NCBI GenBank assembly: GCA_002450255.1
Contig: DJYW01000090.1
Coordinates: forward strand, 1 to 5,058
Direction of reading: 5' to 3'
Source of the DNA: Gammaproteobacteria bacterium UBA6968
Lineage (GTDB): Bacteria; Pseudomonadota; Gammaproteobacteria; Pseudomonadales; Azotimanducaceae
DNA length: 5,058 bases
A program made the position numbers and the translations under genes. This document shows, one piece after another, positions 1 through 5,058 of the stretch. The number at the start of each line of letters is the position of its first letter. Positions within the stretch are counted from its first letter, which is position 1. The notes below the pieces were generated by a model. The model was given only the letters and a program-made list of their open reading frames with translations. It was not told the origin of the DNA and searched no databases.

Positions 1-96
1 GTCAATATTCAACCACCACACACTCTCAACCTGCTCGATCTGTACGCCCAACTTATGGGTGATATGAGGTCTCGCCCCATTGACGATCATAACCAT
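1..96 (-). CDS. Possible 5' end of a divergent gene leaving the window (partial, uncertain)
   Basis: On the minus strand an ATG at 96-94 opens a frame of 32 codons that reaches the window edge without a stop. It reads as ordinary protein (start MVMIVNGARPHITHKLG, later VWWLNID). A second in-frame ATG lies at 90-88. Neither start has a clear Shine-Dalgarno sequence, which argues against it. The opposite strand, in the mirrored frame, is also open from 1 to 189, so the lack of stops is weak evidence. If real, the gene would diverge from the small gene at 138 with about 41 bases between the starts, and the AT-rich stretch at 86-125 would serve both. No family is recognised in so short a piece. 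Confidence 0.25.
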   Translation of the reverse strand, partial: MVMIVNGARPHITHKLGVQIEQVESVWWLNID

Positions 97-107
97 GCAG
101 CTATTAA
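80..107 (+). promoter_or_regulatory. Candidate sigma70-type promoter for the ABM-like gene
   Basis: TTGACG at 80-85 matches five of six bases of the -35 consensus. TATTAA at 102-107 matches four of six bases of the -10 consensus, with a 16-base spacer. This would place a transcription start near 113-116 and leave a short leader of about 25 bases before the ATG at 138. It is an eye-made match in an AT-rich stretch. No operator palindrome stands out beside it. Confidence 0.4.
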
Positions 108-126
108 TACCGATTTACTAAATGCT

Positions 127-131
127 AGGGA
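127..131 (+). promoter_or_regulatory. Ribosome binding site of the ABM-like gene
   Basis: AGGGA ends six bases before the ATG at 138. An in-frame TAG at 126-128 lies just upstream, so the ATG at 138 is the first possible start in this frame, and the binding site supports it. Confidence 0.6.
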
Positions 132-137
132 CGGGCG

Positions 138-470
138 ATGGGACAGGTATATTGGTCTTGGGAGGCGGAAGTCAAACCGGGCGAGCTAGAGAACTTCAAG
201 GACAATGTGGTTAGGGGTTGGAACGAGACGGCTGCAAAAGATAGCAATACTCTAATAAACCAGTGGGTCATCGATGAGGGCGGTTGCTCAGTGAAAGTTT
301 ACCAACGCTTTACATCTGCTAAGCACGCTTTGGCTCAGTTTGCCGACAACCCGGGCTGGGAGAAATTAGACGATTATCTTGAACCAAGCGCGATGTTCGT
401 CTGCGGCGACTATGGCAATGAGCTGGACTTTCTGCGCGAACATGGCGCCGTGTTTATGCAAGACTTGTAG
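138..470 (+). CDS. Small ABM-like (dimeric alpha/beta-barrel) protein
   Basis: This 110-residue soluble protein has no signal peptide or membrane segment. By eye it has the strand-helix-strand-strand-helix-strand order of ferredoxin-like dimeric alpha/beta-barrel proteins such as the antibiotic biosynthesis monooxygenase (ABM) superfamily. The parts are strand 3-11 (QVYWSWEAE), helix 15-31 (PGELENFKDNV...), strands about 38-47 and 50-57 (SVKVYQRF), helix 60-69 (SAKHALAQFA) and strand 84-90 (SAMFVCG). The length is typical of one such domain. The family includes cofactor-free monooxygenases, but many members only bind ligands or are uncharacterised, and no catalytic residue can be assigned here. 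The start is fixed by an in-frame stop at 126-128 and the AGGGA site. The gene stands alone on the plus strand and converges on the catabolic cluster, so a shared role is possible but unproven. The frame is certainly coding; the fold call is moderate. Confidence 0.8.
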   Translation: MGQVYWSWEAEVKPGELENFKDNVVRGWNETAAKDSNTLINQWVIDEGGCSVKVYQRFTSAKHALAQFADNPGWEKLDDYLEPSAMFVCGDYGNELDFLREHGAVFMQDL

Positions 471-626
471 TGAGCGGGTTTTGTCGCAGCGAAGACTGAG
501 TCGGAAAACTGCAATGATCTAAGGGCCACGAAAAATCCGGTAAGAACCCAAATGTTCGCGCTGCTTTGTTCGGATATCTGGCGGTTTATTTCACCGCCGC
601 GGATACCTTAAAACCAAGACACAATC
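471..626. other. Gap between convergent genes
   Basis: These 156 bases separate the stop of the plus-strand small gene from the stop of the minus-strand MBL hydrolase. The only clear structure is the stem-loop at 580-598. I see no T-tract-type intrinsic terminator for either direction and no further convincing gene. Confidence 0.6.
580..598 (-). terminator. GC-rich stem-loop, weak terminator candidate
   Basis: GGCGGT at 580-585 pairs with ACCGCC at 593-598 across a seven-base AT-rich loop. It begins about 30 bases downstream of the stop codon of the last gene of the minus-strand cluster. Neither strand has a run of T after the stem, so it does not fit the classic intrinsic model. It may instead protect the 3' end of the transcript or be chance. 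Confidence 0.3.
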
Positions 627-1922
627 TTACTCGTCACCAATTTTCTCGCGGGATTCATTTGCCGCTGATCCAAATATACCCTTTGCCATGAGCGAGGTTT
701 CTAAACCGCGTCGATGTTGGTAAACCTTGGCCCGAATCTCGTGAGCATGCCGGTTTTCGGGATCAGCTTGCACTGCCAGCTCAACCAAGTGACAAGCAAG
801 CCGAGGATCAGTTTCGGCAAGGGCTAAACCTCTTTCCGCCAGATTCATCGCGCCGCCTGCCAAGCTCGCCAGCTCGCGCGCTAAGTCAGCGTTGCGGGCA
901 GGCTTAAGTGCAGCGGGGTTGCCATCATACCAACCGCCATAAAGACGCCAGATATTTCGAATAACAAACTCTGGCTCATCGTAAGTCGGCTGCATAAAGG
1001 GCTTTTCAAGGTAAGCAGGATCAAGTTTGACTTCGTGTACGATCTCATCGAGGCGCATGCCAGCATTCATGCGCATCACCGTTTCCTGCACCAAAAACTC
1101 CAACGCTTCAGCGACATCCGTTAACACGCTTTTTATCCGCGCTTGCCCGGCGATTGGTAAGCCATGCGCCGGCAGAAACAACTCTGCATCTTTCTTTGCC
1201 ATCGCACGCATTGCGGCGGCCCACTCAGCCGGATAGCGCTGCACTTTTTGCGGATTGCCTGCATTAGGAAACGCCCAGATGAGAAAGTCGCCGGCGCAAA
1301 TAGCCTTATGCTTGGGAATCCAAGACCAGGTGTGGTCGTCTGTCTCGCCGCGCGCATGGTTGAGCTGAATATCCAATTTACCGACCTGCAGATCCATCGC
1401 ATCCCGATAAGTCACGTCCGGGACGGGCGAGGTTGCGGGCAGGAATCGTTCACTACCCTCACCCACATCGTAACCGCGCCTCGCGACTGACCCGAACTGG
1501 CGGTTATTGATGGCAAGATTATAGCCATTGGTTTGATCGTAACGAGCAAAGCGGTGCTTTATGTTTTCGTGCCCGACTATCTCTGGACGGGGATGACCGC
1601 GGTCCTCGGCGTCGCGCATAAATGTGCCGCAGCCGCCAACATGGTCTAAATGACCGTGCGTATAAATCAAGCTATGGAATGGCGCTTTAGACCAGCTCCG
1701 AATCGCATCAACTACGCGGCCAGAACCTCGCTCATTGCTGGTATCAAATGACACCAAGCCAGCTTCTGTTTTAAACAAAATCGAATGCGAAAAGGCCTCC
1801 ACCATCGCCACATCATCAGCGATCTCAGACAGCTGAAAGTTAATACGGTTTAAGGGTCCAACTTCGTCGGTCCCGATTCTGCCATCGATTACATCACTGC
1901 TAAGCTTGAGCAAGTTGGTCAT
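627..1922 (-). CDS. MBL-fold hydrolase, alkylsulfatase type (dimerisation domain, no SCP2-like domain)
   Basis: This 431-residue metallo-beta-lactamase-fold hydrolase resembles the SdsA1/BDS1 alkylsulfatase group, which hydrolyses primary alkyl sulfates with two zinc ions. The zinc motif THGHLDH is at 88-94 (H89, H91, D93, H94). Further likely ligands are E193 or H189 in NHARGETDDH (188-197), D212 in AGDF and H253 in PAHG. The segment from about 285 to 420, including NIWRLYGGWYDGNPAALKPA at 323-342, matches the alkylsulfatase dimerisation domain, a helical TPR-like region. Known SDS-type sulfatases are around 650 residues with a secretion signal and a C-terminal SCP2-like domain. This protein has neither, so it is probably cytoplasmic and acts on a smaller or different substrate. 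It is the last gene of the cluster; its ATG overlaps the preceding TAA by one base (TAATG), with only a GA-rich, weak binding site, implying translational coupling. Family call is firm; sulfatase activity is not. Confidence 0.9.
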   Translation of the reverse strand: MTNLLKLSSDVIDGRIGTDEVGPLNRINFQLSEIADDVAMVEAFSHSILFKTEAGLVSFDTSNERGSGRVVDAIRSWSKAPFHSLIYTHGHLDHVGGCGTFMRDAEDRGHPRPEIVGHENIKHRFARYDQTNGYNLAINNRQFGSVARRGYDVGEGSERFLPATSPVPDVTYRDAMDLQVGKLDIQLNHARGETDDHTWSWIPKHKAICAGDFLIWAFPNAGNPQKVQRYPAEWAAAMRAMAKKDAELFLPAHGLPIAGQARIKSVLTDVAEALEFLVQETVMRMNAGMRLDEIVHEVKLDPAYLEKPFMQPTYDEPEFVIRNIWRLYGGWYDGNPAALKPARNADLARELASLAGGAMNLAERGLALAETDPRLACHLVELAVQADPENRHAHEIRAKVYQHRRGLETSLMAKGIFGSAANESREKIGDE

Positions 1923-3022
1923 TATCTACTTCTCTCTGTACAGATAGTCCAAACTAAACGTTGGTGGTTACCGAATGTGCCAGCTTTTTCCTCAGACTCA
2001 TCCCCTGGCTGGTTTTCCAACTCACACTGCACAGCCATAAAAGCCCGATGTGAGTGAATCGCACCTCGCCAAAGCTCTATCCAACAAGCCAGCAAAGTCT
2101 CGCGCTCAGGCTGATCAAGACCTCGCACGATTCGCAAGTCGTACTGCATGATCTGGCAAGTACCATCCGGATCGTCTTCGATTATGTTGAGCTGGCATGC
2201 GTCACCCATGCCTTCCATCATAATTGTTAGAAATGCGGCGGCGTCGGCCACACTGCCATCCGTGGCACCAATCATATTTGCCATCACAGGATATTGTTGT
2301 AGTCCGGTTAAGCGTGCTGCGCGTTGTGCCAGCTCTCGGGCACGCGCTTCACCCAAAACCTCCGCAAGAGCCGAAACACCATTGCGAACATATTCCACTG
2401 CGTAGTTACGATTCGCTTTCGCCAGGCGTTCTTCGCTCCATTCGGTCTGCGGAGGCGACGGCTGCGCGTCCAGTTCGTATGCTGGCAATCGCTCGTCCGG
2501 TGCGAACACGAGACGCTCGTTTGGTGTTAGATCATGATCATATTCTTTGAAGTAACCGCACAAGCCGAACTGGCCCGTCACGTCCTCCGAGACGCAGACG
2601 AAGCCCAACCTGGGGTTACCGAGGGTGACGCCGTTTTGCGCGTACCATCCATACAGAAAGCCACGTCCAGCTTCAGCGGGAATGCCGCAAATTGCTGGTC
2701 CCGCATACATCCAGCGCGGGTATCTAAAACGCACCCAGGCTTTGGTGTCTGATTCTTCAGCGTATTCTACCGCAACGCCGCCAATGCCATTCGAAAGAAC
2801 ATGATACTTGGCACAAGCAACCGCGTGGGGCAAATCAGCAAGTCCTAACTTCTGGAAGCTCTGCAGAAACTTTTGTTCATGCTGTCTGCGAAAGAGCCGA
2901 AACATCCATTCGTAAACCGTGTTGCGATCCTCTTCCACCGCGACCATCAGCTGGAGCCCGAGAAAATACTGATGGTGCAGCTGGGCTTGCGCCGCAATAG
3001 GCCCAGATTGCATTAACTGCAT
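1922..3022 (-). CDS. Uncharacterised protein with an internal duplication
   Basis: I do not recognise a named family for this 366-residue protein. It has no signal peptide or clear membrane helix. Two halves appear homologous, roughly residues 15-160 and 203-335. NGIGG at 78-82 is matched by EGMGD at 270-274, each followed by acidic turns and beta strands (AVEYAEESD; LNIIEDDPD). FLYGW at 122-126 aligns without a gap to LLACW at 310-314, and both have Arg exactly 12 residues after the Trp (R138, R326), followed by FVCVSED or MAVQCEL. Each half starts with an amphipathic helix. A distant likeness to the 2-amino-thiazoline-carboxylate hydrolase-like or V4R-like helix-plus-strand domains is possible but only a guess. 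The tail (about 337-366) is polar. It starts after a perfect AGGAGG that overlaps the Rieske stop codon, and ends in TAATG with the MBL gene, so it is tightly co-expressed with both. A role as pathway enzyme or ligand-binding partner is inferred only from this placement. Confidence 0.85.
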   Translation of the reverse strand: MQLMQSGPIAAQAQLHHQYFLGLQLMVAVEEDRNTVYEWMFRLFRRQHEQKFLQSFQKLGLADLPHAVACAKYHVLSNGIGGVAVEYAEESDTKAWVRFRYPRWMYAGPAICGIPAEAGRGFLYGWYAQNGVTLGNPRLGFVCVSEDVTGQFGLCGYFKEYDHDLTPNERLVFAPDERLPAYELDAQPSPPQTEWSEERLAKANRNYAVEYVRNGVSALAEVLGEARARELAQRAARLTGLQQYPVMANMIGATDGSVADAAAFLTIMMEGMGDACQLNIIEDDPDGTCQIMQYDLRIVRGLDQPERETLLACWIELWRGAIHSHRAFMAVQCELENQPGDESEEKAGTFGNHQRLVWTICTERSR

Positions 3023-3029
3023 TGTGACG

Positions 3030-3035
3030 CCTCCT
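3030..3035 (-). promoter_or_regulatory. Strong ribosome binding site of the duplicated protein
   Basis: AGGAGG, a perfect Shine-Dalgarno sequence, sits seven bases before the ATG at 3022-3020 and overlaps the TAG stop of the Rieske gene (3036-3034). It decides the start at 3022 over the ATG three codons later, and suggests high or coupled translation of the unknown protein. Confidence 0.75.
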
Positions 3036-4164
3036 AGTCCAACGCTTGTTGGATGGTCGCGTTAAACTTTGCCAATGCGCCTTCAAAACGACCAAATAGA
3101 AACGTGTCGTTAGCACCGCTGAGTGCTCCAGCTTGAATGGCCTCACCAATCGCAAAGTCCTCATTTAGCGTGGCCGCTGTTATGCCGTGATTACGTTGCC
3201 AGTGACTTTGATTCGCAGACAGCTCTCGTGGCGCAAGGGTCACCACTCGAACGTGGGTCTCCCCTACTGATATGGGCTCCAGCCGAATCCATATCACGTG
3301 ATCCTGCTGCACCAGCAGTTGGGTGGTCGGAAACAACGTGTACAACAGGTTGGCATGCTCACGCAGACGCCAGCTATCACGCGATCCGGTGTCTAATGCG
3401 CCAAAGTTCGAGCGGGCTAAAACCGAGCGAATATGCGGCCCAAAGGTCTGATAGGTCGACAGATTGTTTTCGAAATAAGGGCCGATGGTGTTCTTGTGAG
3501 CAACTTTAAAGTGGTAAGCCTCCAGACCGCCCTCTAGCAAAGTCTTCCAGTTAACTTTCCGGACATCGGTATGTTCAACCGCGATCACCATGTTCTGCAT
3601 GTCTAGCGCCTCAAGCTCAGCATCCAGGTCATCGCCATAAGTGCTGACTTGCGCACCATTATGTTCAGCAGTCGTGAGCCATATAAAACCAAATCGCTCT
3701 TCACAGTGCAGTCGCCGCAGTCCTAACTCTGCTTTGCTTTGTGCCGGGAAACCCGCCTCGAATTGCGGGGCGGCAATCAATTCGCCCGTATTCGCATAAC
3801 TCCAAGCGTGATAAGGACAAGTGAAGCGGTGGCGGCATCCGGTCTGTTCAGCCACCAATCGCATGCCTCGATGACGACAGACATTCAAATATGCATGTAC
3901 ATGCCCGCCGTCGTCACGAGTGATTAAGACCGGTAAACCATTGATATGCCGCTGCAGAAACGCACCGGAACCCTGGAGTTCGCTGCTATGGGCTGCTGAC
4001 ACCAGCTGCCGTCGTAAAACCTTATCTTGCTCTGCGCGAAACCGGTCGGCGCTGGTATAATTCTGTACGGGATTTCGGGCAGTGGATGCGTCGAGAAATG
4101 CACTGTCTCTGGCCTTGAGCGAAAGCAGCTCGTCTATGAGTGAAAGCTCTGTGTCTCGATCCAT
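3034..4164 (-). CDS. Rieske non-heme iron oxygenase, alpha subunit
   Basis: This 376-residue terminal oxygenase uses O2 and electrons from a separate reductase to hydroxylate or demethylate an organic substrate in the cytoplasm. The Rieske [2Fe-2S] site is C96-x-H98 and C116-x2-H119, with 17 residues between H98 and C116, inside CRHRGMRL and CPYHAWSY. The mononuclear iron site is in NWKTLLEGGLEAYHFKVAH (205-223): H218 and H223, with D336 in LNEDF as the likely third ligand. The residue that bridges the two centres between subunits is Glu (E215) where naphthalene dioxygenase has Asp; carnitine oxygenase CntA also uses Glu there. The length fits an alpha-only enzyme, and no beta subunit, ferredoxin or reductase lies in the window. 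The ATG has an upstream AGGAT-type site with rather long spacing. The gene follows the TauD-like gene by 82 nt and precedes the unknown protein by 11 nt. Family firm, substrate unknown. Confidence 0.95.
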   Translation of the reverse strand: MDRDTELSLIDELLSLKARDSAFLDASTARNPVQNYTSADRFRAEQDKVLRRQLVSAAHSSELQGSGAFLQRHINGLPVLITRDDGGHVHAYLNVCRHRGMRLVAEQTGCRHRFTCPYHAWSYANTGELIAAPQFEAGFPAQSKAELGLRRLHCEERFGFIWLTTAEHNGAQVSTYGDDLDAELEALDMQNMVIAVEHTDVRKVNWKTLLEGGLEAYHFKVAHKNTIGPYFENNLSTYQTFGPHIRSVLARSNFGALDTGSRDSWRLREHANLLYTLFPTTQLLVQQDHVIWIRLEPISVGETHVRVVTLAPRELSANQSHWQRNHGITAATLNEDFAIGEAIQAGALSGANDTFLFGRFEGALAKFNATIQQALD

Positions 4165-4247
4165 CTTTAATGCTCATCCTAAGCGCTCGGCAAACAAACT
4201 AAGGCGACTGACTCAGCGCTGGCTCAATACGGATTTGTATAAACAAA
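4165..4247 (-). other. Spacer inside the cluster
   Basis: This is the only sizeable gap in the four-gene cluster. It carries the AT-rich stem-loop at its upstream end, two copies of the palindromic hexamer AGCGCT (4182-4187 and 4215-4220, the latter inside the 8-bp palindrome CAGCGCTG) and the Rieske ribosome binding region near 4177-4180. I find no convincing -35/-10 pair for a separate promoter, so read-through from the TauD-like gene is the simplest reading. Confidence 0.4.
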
Positions 4248-4249
4248 TC
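4232..4249 (-). other. AT-rich stem-loop at the stop codon of the TauD-like gene
   Basis: GATTTGT at 4232-4238 is a perfect 7-bp inverted repeat of ACAAATC at 4243-4249, with a four-base loop. It overlaps the TGA stop (4250-4248) and opens the 82-nt spacer before the Rieske gene. No T-run follows on the minus strand, so it is not a standard terminator. It could mark an mRNA processing or stability point that separates expression of the first gene from the rest, or be chance. Confidence 0.35.
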
Positions 4250-5009
4250 AGACCGGCATTTCACCCTGCACCGTCACCCGATGCATCTCTCTGAATTGGT
4301 CGCCATAGTCATGCACCGCATAATGCATAACGCAACGATTGTCCCAAATTATAATATCACCAACGGACCAGTTATGGCGAAAAGTTAAATCAGGCTTCGA
4401 GGCCCAGGCCACCAGATAGTCAAGCAACGGCTTGCTTTCGGCTTTGGTCATTCCTTCAAAATGCTGAGTAAAACCGCCATTAACGTATAGCGCCTCGCGA
4501 CCGGTCTCTGGATGCGTGCGGACGACCGGGTGGGTCGCTTGCATCTCAAATGCGCTATGCACCGCGCGCAATGGTCTGATCATTTCCCGCATACTTGGCG
4601 AAAGTTCCTCCAAGGCTTGGTATTGATTGGCAAAAATCGTGTCGCCTCCAAATGGCGGTAATTCGATGGCCTGCAAAATAGAAATCGACGGCGGCGCGGA
4701 CTCACAGCTCACATCAGAATGCCAAACCTCGGTAATGGTTTTCGATTTGCCGCGATTCCTTAGCAACAGTACTTCCGGGTGGCCAGCAACCCCATTCGCT
4801 GCAGGGTGGGTATGCAGTGGACCAAACTGTCTACCGATCTCGATGTGGTCAACGATAGGCAACGCCTGATTTTTAAATACCAGAACCTGAAATTGCCACA
4901 GGGCATCGGCAACCTGGTCAAAATCAGCTACGGTCAAACCGCTTAAATCAAAATCAATGACTCGTCCACCCAAAGATCCGCTGAGCTTTTCAACTTGCAA
5001 TGGCTGCAT
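4248..5009 (-). CDS. TauD/TfdA-family Fe(II)/2-oxoglutarate-dependent dioxygenase
   Basis: This 253-residue cytoplasmic dioxygenase couples oxidative decarboxylation of 2-oxoglutarate to hydroxylation of a substrate. Family members include taurine dioxygenase TauD, 2,4-D dioxygenase TfdA and alkylsulfatase AtsK, in which hydroxylation releases sulfite, the phenol or sulfate. The iron triad is H97-x-D99 in VWHSD and H229 in CVMHYAV. T124 in GGDT and R244 in MHRVT are the expected 2-oxoglutarate contacts. The spacings H97 to T124 (27) and H229 to R244 (15) equal those of E. coli TauD. Of the TauD taurine-pocket residues, the His in LHTHP (H68) is kept, but the positions of Y73 and N95 appear as A71 and T93, so taurine is an unlikely substrate. 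It is somewhat shorter than TauD (283). The start at 5009 fits the family's N-terminus and has GGGAGGG nine bases upstream. It is the first gene of the cluster in the window. Confidence 0.95.
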   Translation of the reverse strand: MQPLQVEKLSGSLGGRVIDFDLSGLTVADFDQVADALWQFQVLVFKNQALPIVDHIEIGRQFGPLHTHPAANGVAGHPEVLLLRNRGKSKTITEVWHSDVSCESAPPSISILQAIELPPFGGDTIFANQYQALEELSPSMREMIRPLRAVHSAFEMQATHPVVRTHPETGREALYVNGGFTQHFEGMTKAESKPLLDYLVAWASKPDLTFRHNWSVGDIIIWDNRCVMHYAVHDYGDQFREMHRVTVQGEMPV

Positions 5010-5018
5010 GATTCTTTT

Positions 5019-5025
5019 CCCTCCC
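5019..5025 (-). promoter_or_regulatory. Ribosome binding site of the TauD-like gene
   Basis: GGGAGGG ends nine bases before the ATG at 5009, within a purine-rich leader (minus strand, 5011-5034). It supports the chosen start. No stop codon occurs in this frame between the ATG and the window edge, but no alternative start codon is visible there either. The operon promoter must lie beyond the window. Confidence 0.6.
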
Positions 5026-5034
5026 TTTCCCTCA

Positions 5035-5058
5035 CCCTTGTTTTGGCCCTTGTTTTGG
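5035..5058. repeat. Two perfect tandem copies of a 12-bp direct repeat
   Basis: CCCTTGTTTTGG occurs at 5035-5046 and again at 5047-5058, with no mismatch, and may continue beyond the window. It lies 26 bases upstream of the TauD-like start codon. On the minus strand it reads CCAAAACAAGGG twice. In the frame of the TauD-like gene the unit would encode Gln-Asn-Lys-Gly, but no start codon is seen for such an extension. It could be a short variable repeat, a pair of regulator sites or an artefact of a sequence end. Confidence 0.8.

Noticed and set aside
1..189. Plus-strand frame open from the window edge to a TAG at 187-189, which could be the tail of an upstream gene
   Set aside because: It would overlap the well-supported gene at 138 by about 50 bases and run through the promoter match at 80-107. 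It mirrors the open minus-strand frame, so openness alone says little. Its translation shows no recognisable family ending.
1164..1490. 108-codon plus-strand frame opposite the MBL hydrolase gene
   Set aside because: It lies wholly antisense to a gene with clear MBL motifs, and its translation has no domain-like pattern. It is a shadow frame.
2148..2752. Several plus-strand frames of 68-108 codons opposite the duplicated protein
   Set aside because: Their translations are rich in Arg, Ser, Ala and Pro with no domain pattern and no good ribosome binding sites. The minus-strand frame has the strong AGGAGG and the operon context.
2877..3164. 95-codon minus-strand frame spanning the Rieske/unknown gene junction
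   Set aside because: It overlaps both real genes in another frame and would need them to be broken, which they are not.
3123..3509. 128-codon plus-strand frame opposite the Rieske gene
   Set aside because: The opposite strand encodes the C-terminal catalytic half of a Rieske oxygenase with all expected residues. The antisense translation is composition-biased and unrecognisable.
3034..4164. Possible frameshift or broken Rieske gene
   Set aside because: The reading frame is full length with both metal sites and a normal C-terminal helix, so it looks intact.
5035..5058. CRISPR array or insertion-sequence end
   Set aside because: The units are 12 bp and directly abutting with no spacers, and there is no transposase or inverted-repeat partner in the window.

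Overview
The window holds a compact four-gene cluster on the minus strand, which faces one small gene on the plus strand. Intact Rieske and Fe(II)/2-oxoglutarate oxygenases, good Shine-Dalgarno sites and tight gene packing point to a bacterium. The protein families and moderate base composition suggest a proteobacterium, perhaps an environmental or marine gammaproteobacterium. There is no rRNA, tRNA or marker gene to prove that.

Layout from left to right. Positions 1-137 contain a plausible sigma70-type promoter and possibly the first codons of a divergent gene leaving the window. Positions 138-470 (+) encode a 110-residue protein that looks like a dimeric alpha/beta-barrel (ABM-like) domain. 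Positions 471-626 are the gap between convergent genes, with one GC-rich stem-loop. The minus-strand cluster is transcribed from right to left. It begins with a TauD/TfdA-type Fe(II)/2-oxoglutarate dioxygenase (5009-4248). An 82-nt spacer follows, then a Rieske oxygenase alpha subunit (4164-3034). Next, after 11 nt, comes a 366-residue protein of unknown function that appears to be an internal duplication (3022-1922). The last gene is a metallo-beta-lactamase-fold hydrolase of the alkylsulfatase type without the usual C-terminal SCP2-like domain (1922-627). It shares one base with the stop codon of the gene before it. The extreme right edge has two perfect copies of a 12-bp direct repeat.

How the genes may work together (inference): two different iron oxygenases, one MBL hydrolase with an alkylsulfatase dimerisation domain and one novel protein in one operon look like a catabolic module. 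Oxidative attack on a small organic substrate, possibly a sulfate ester, sulfonate, ether or quaternary amine, would be followed by hydrolysis. The substrate cannot be read from the sequence. The Rieske enzyme's reductase or ferredoxin, any transporter and any regulator are not encoded here, so they must lie elsewhere. The most novel element is the duplicated 366-residue protein, whose tight coupling to its neighbours suggests it is a working part of the pathway.
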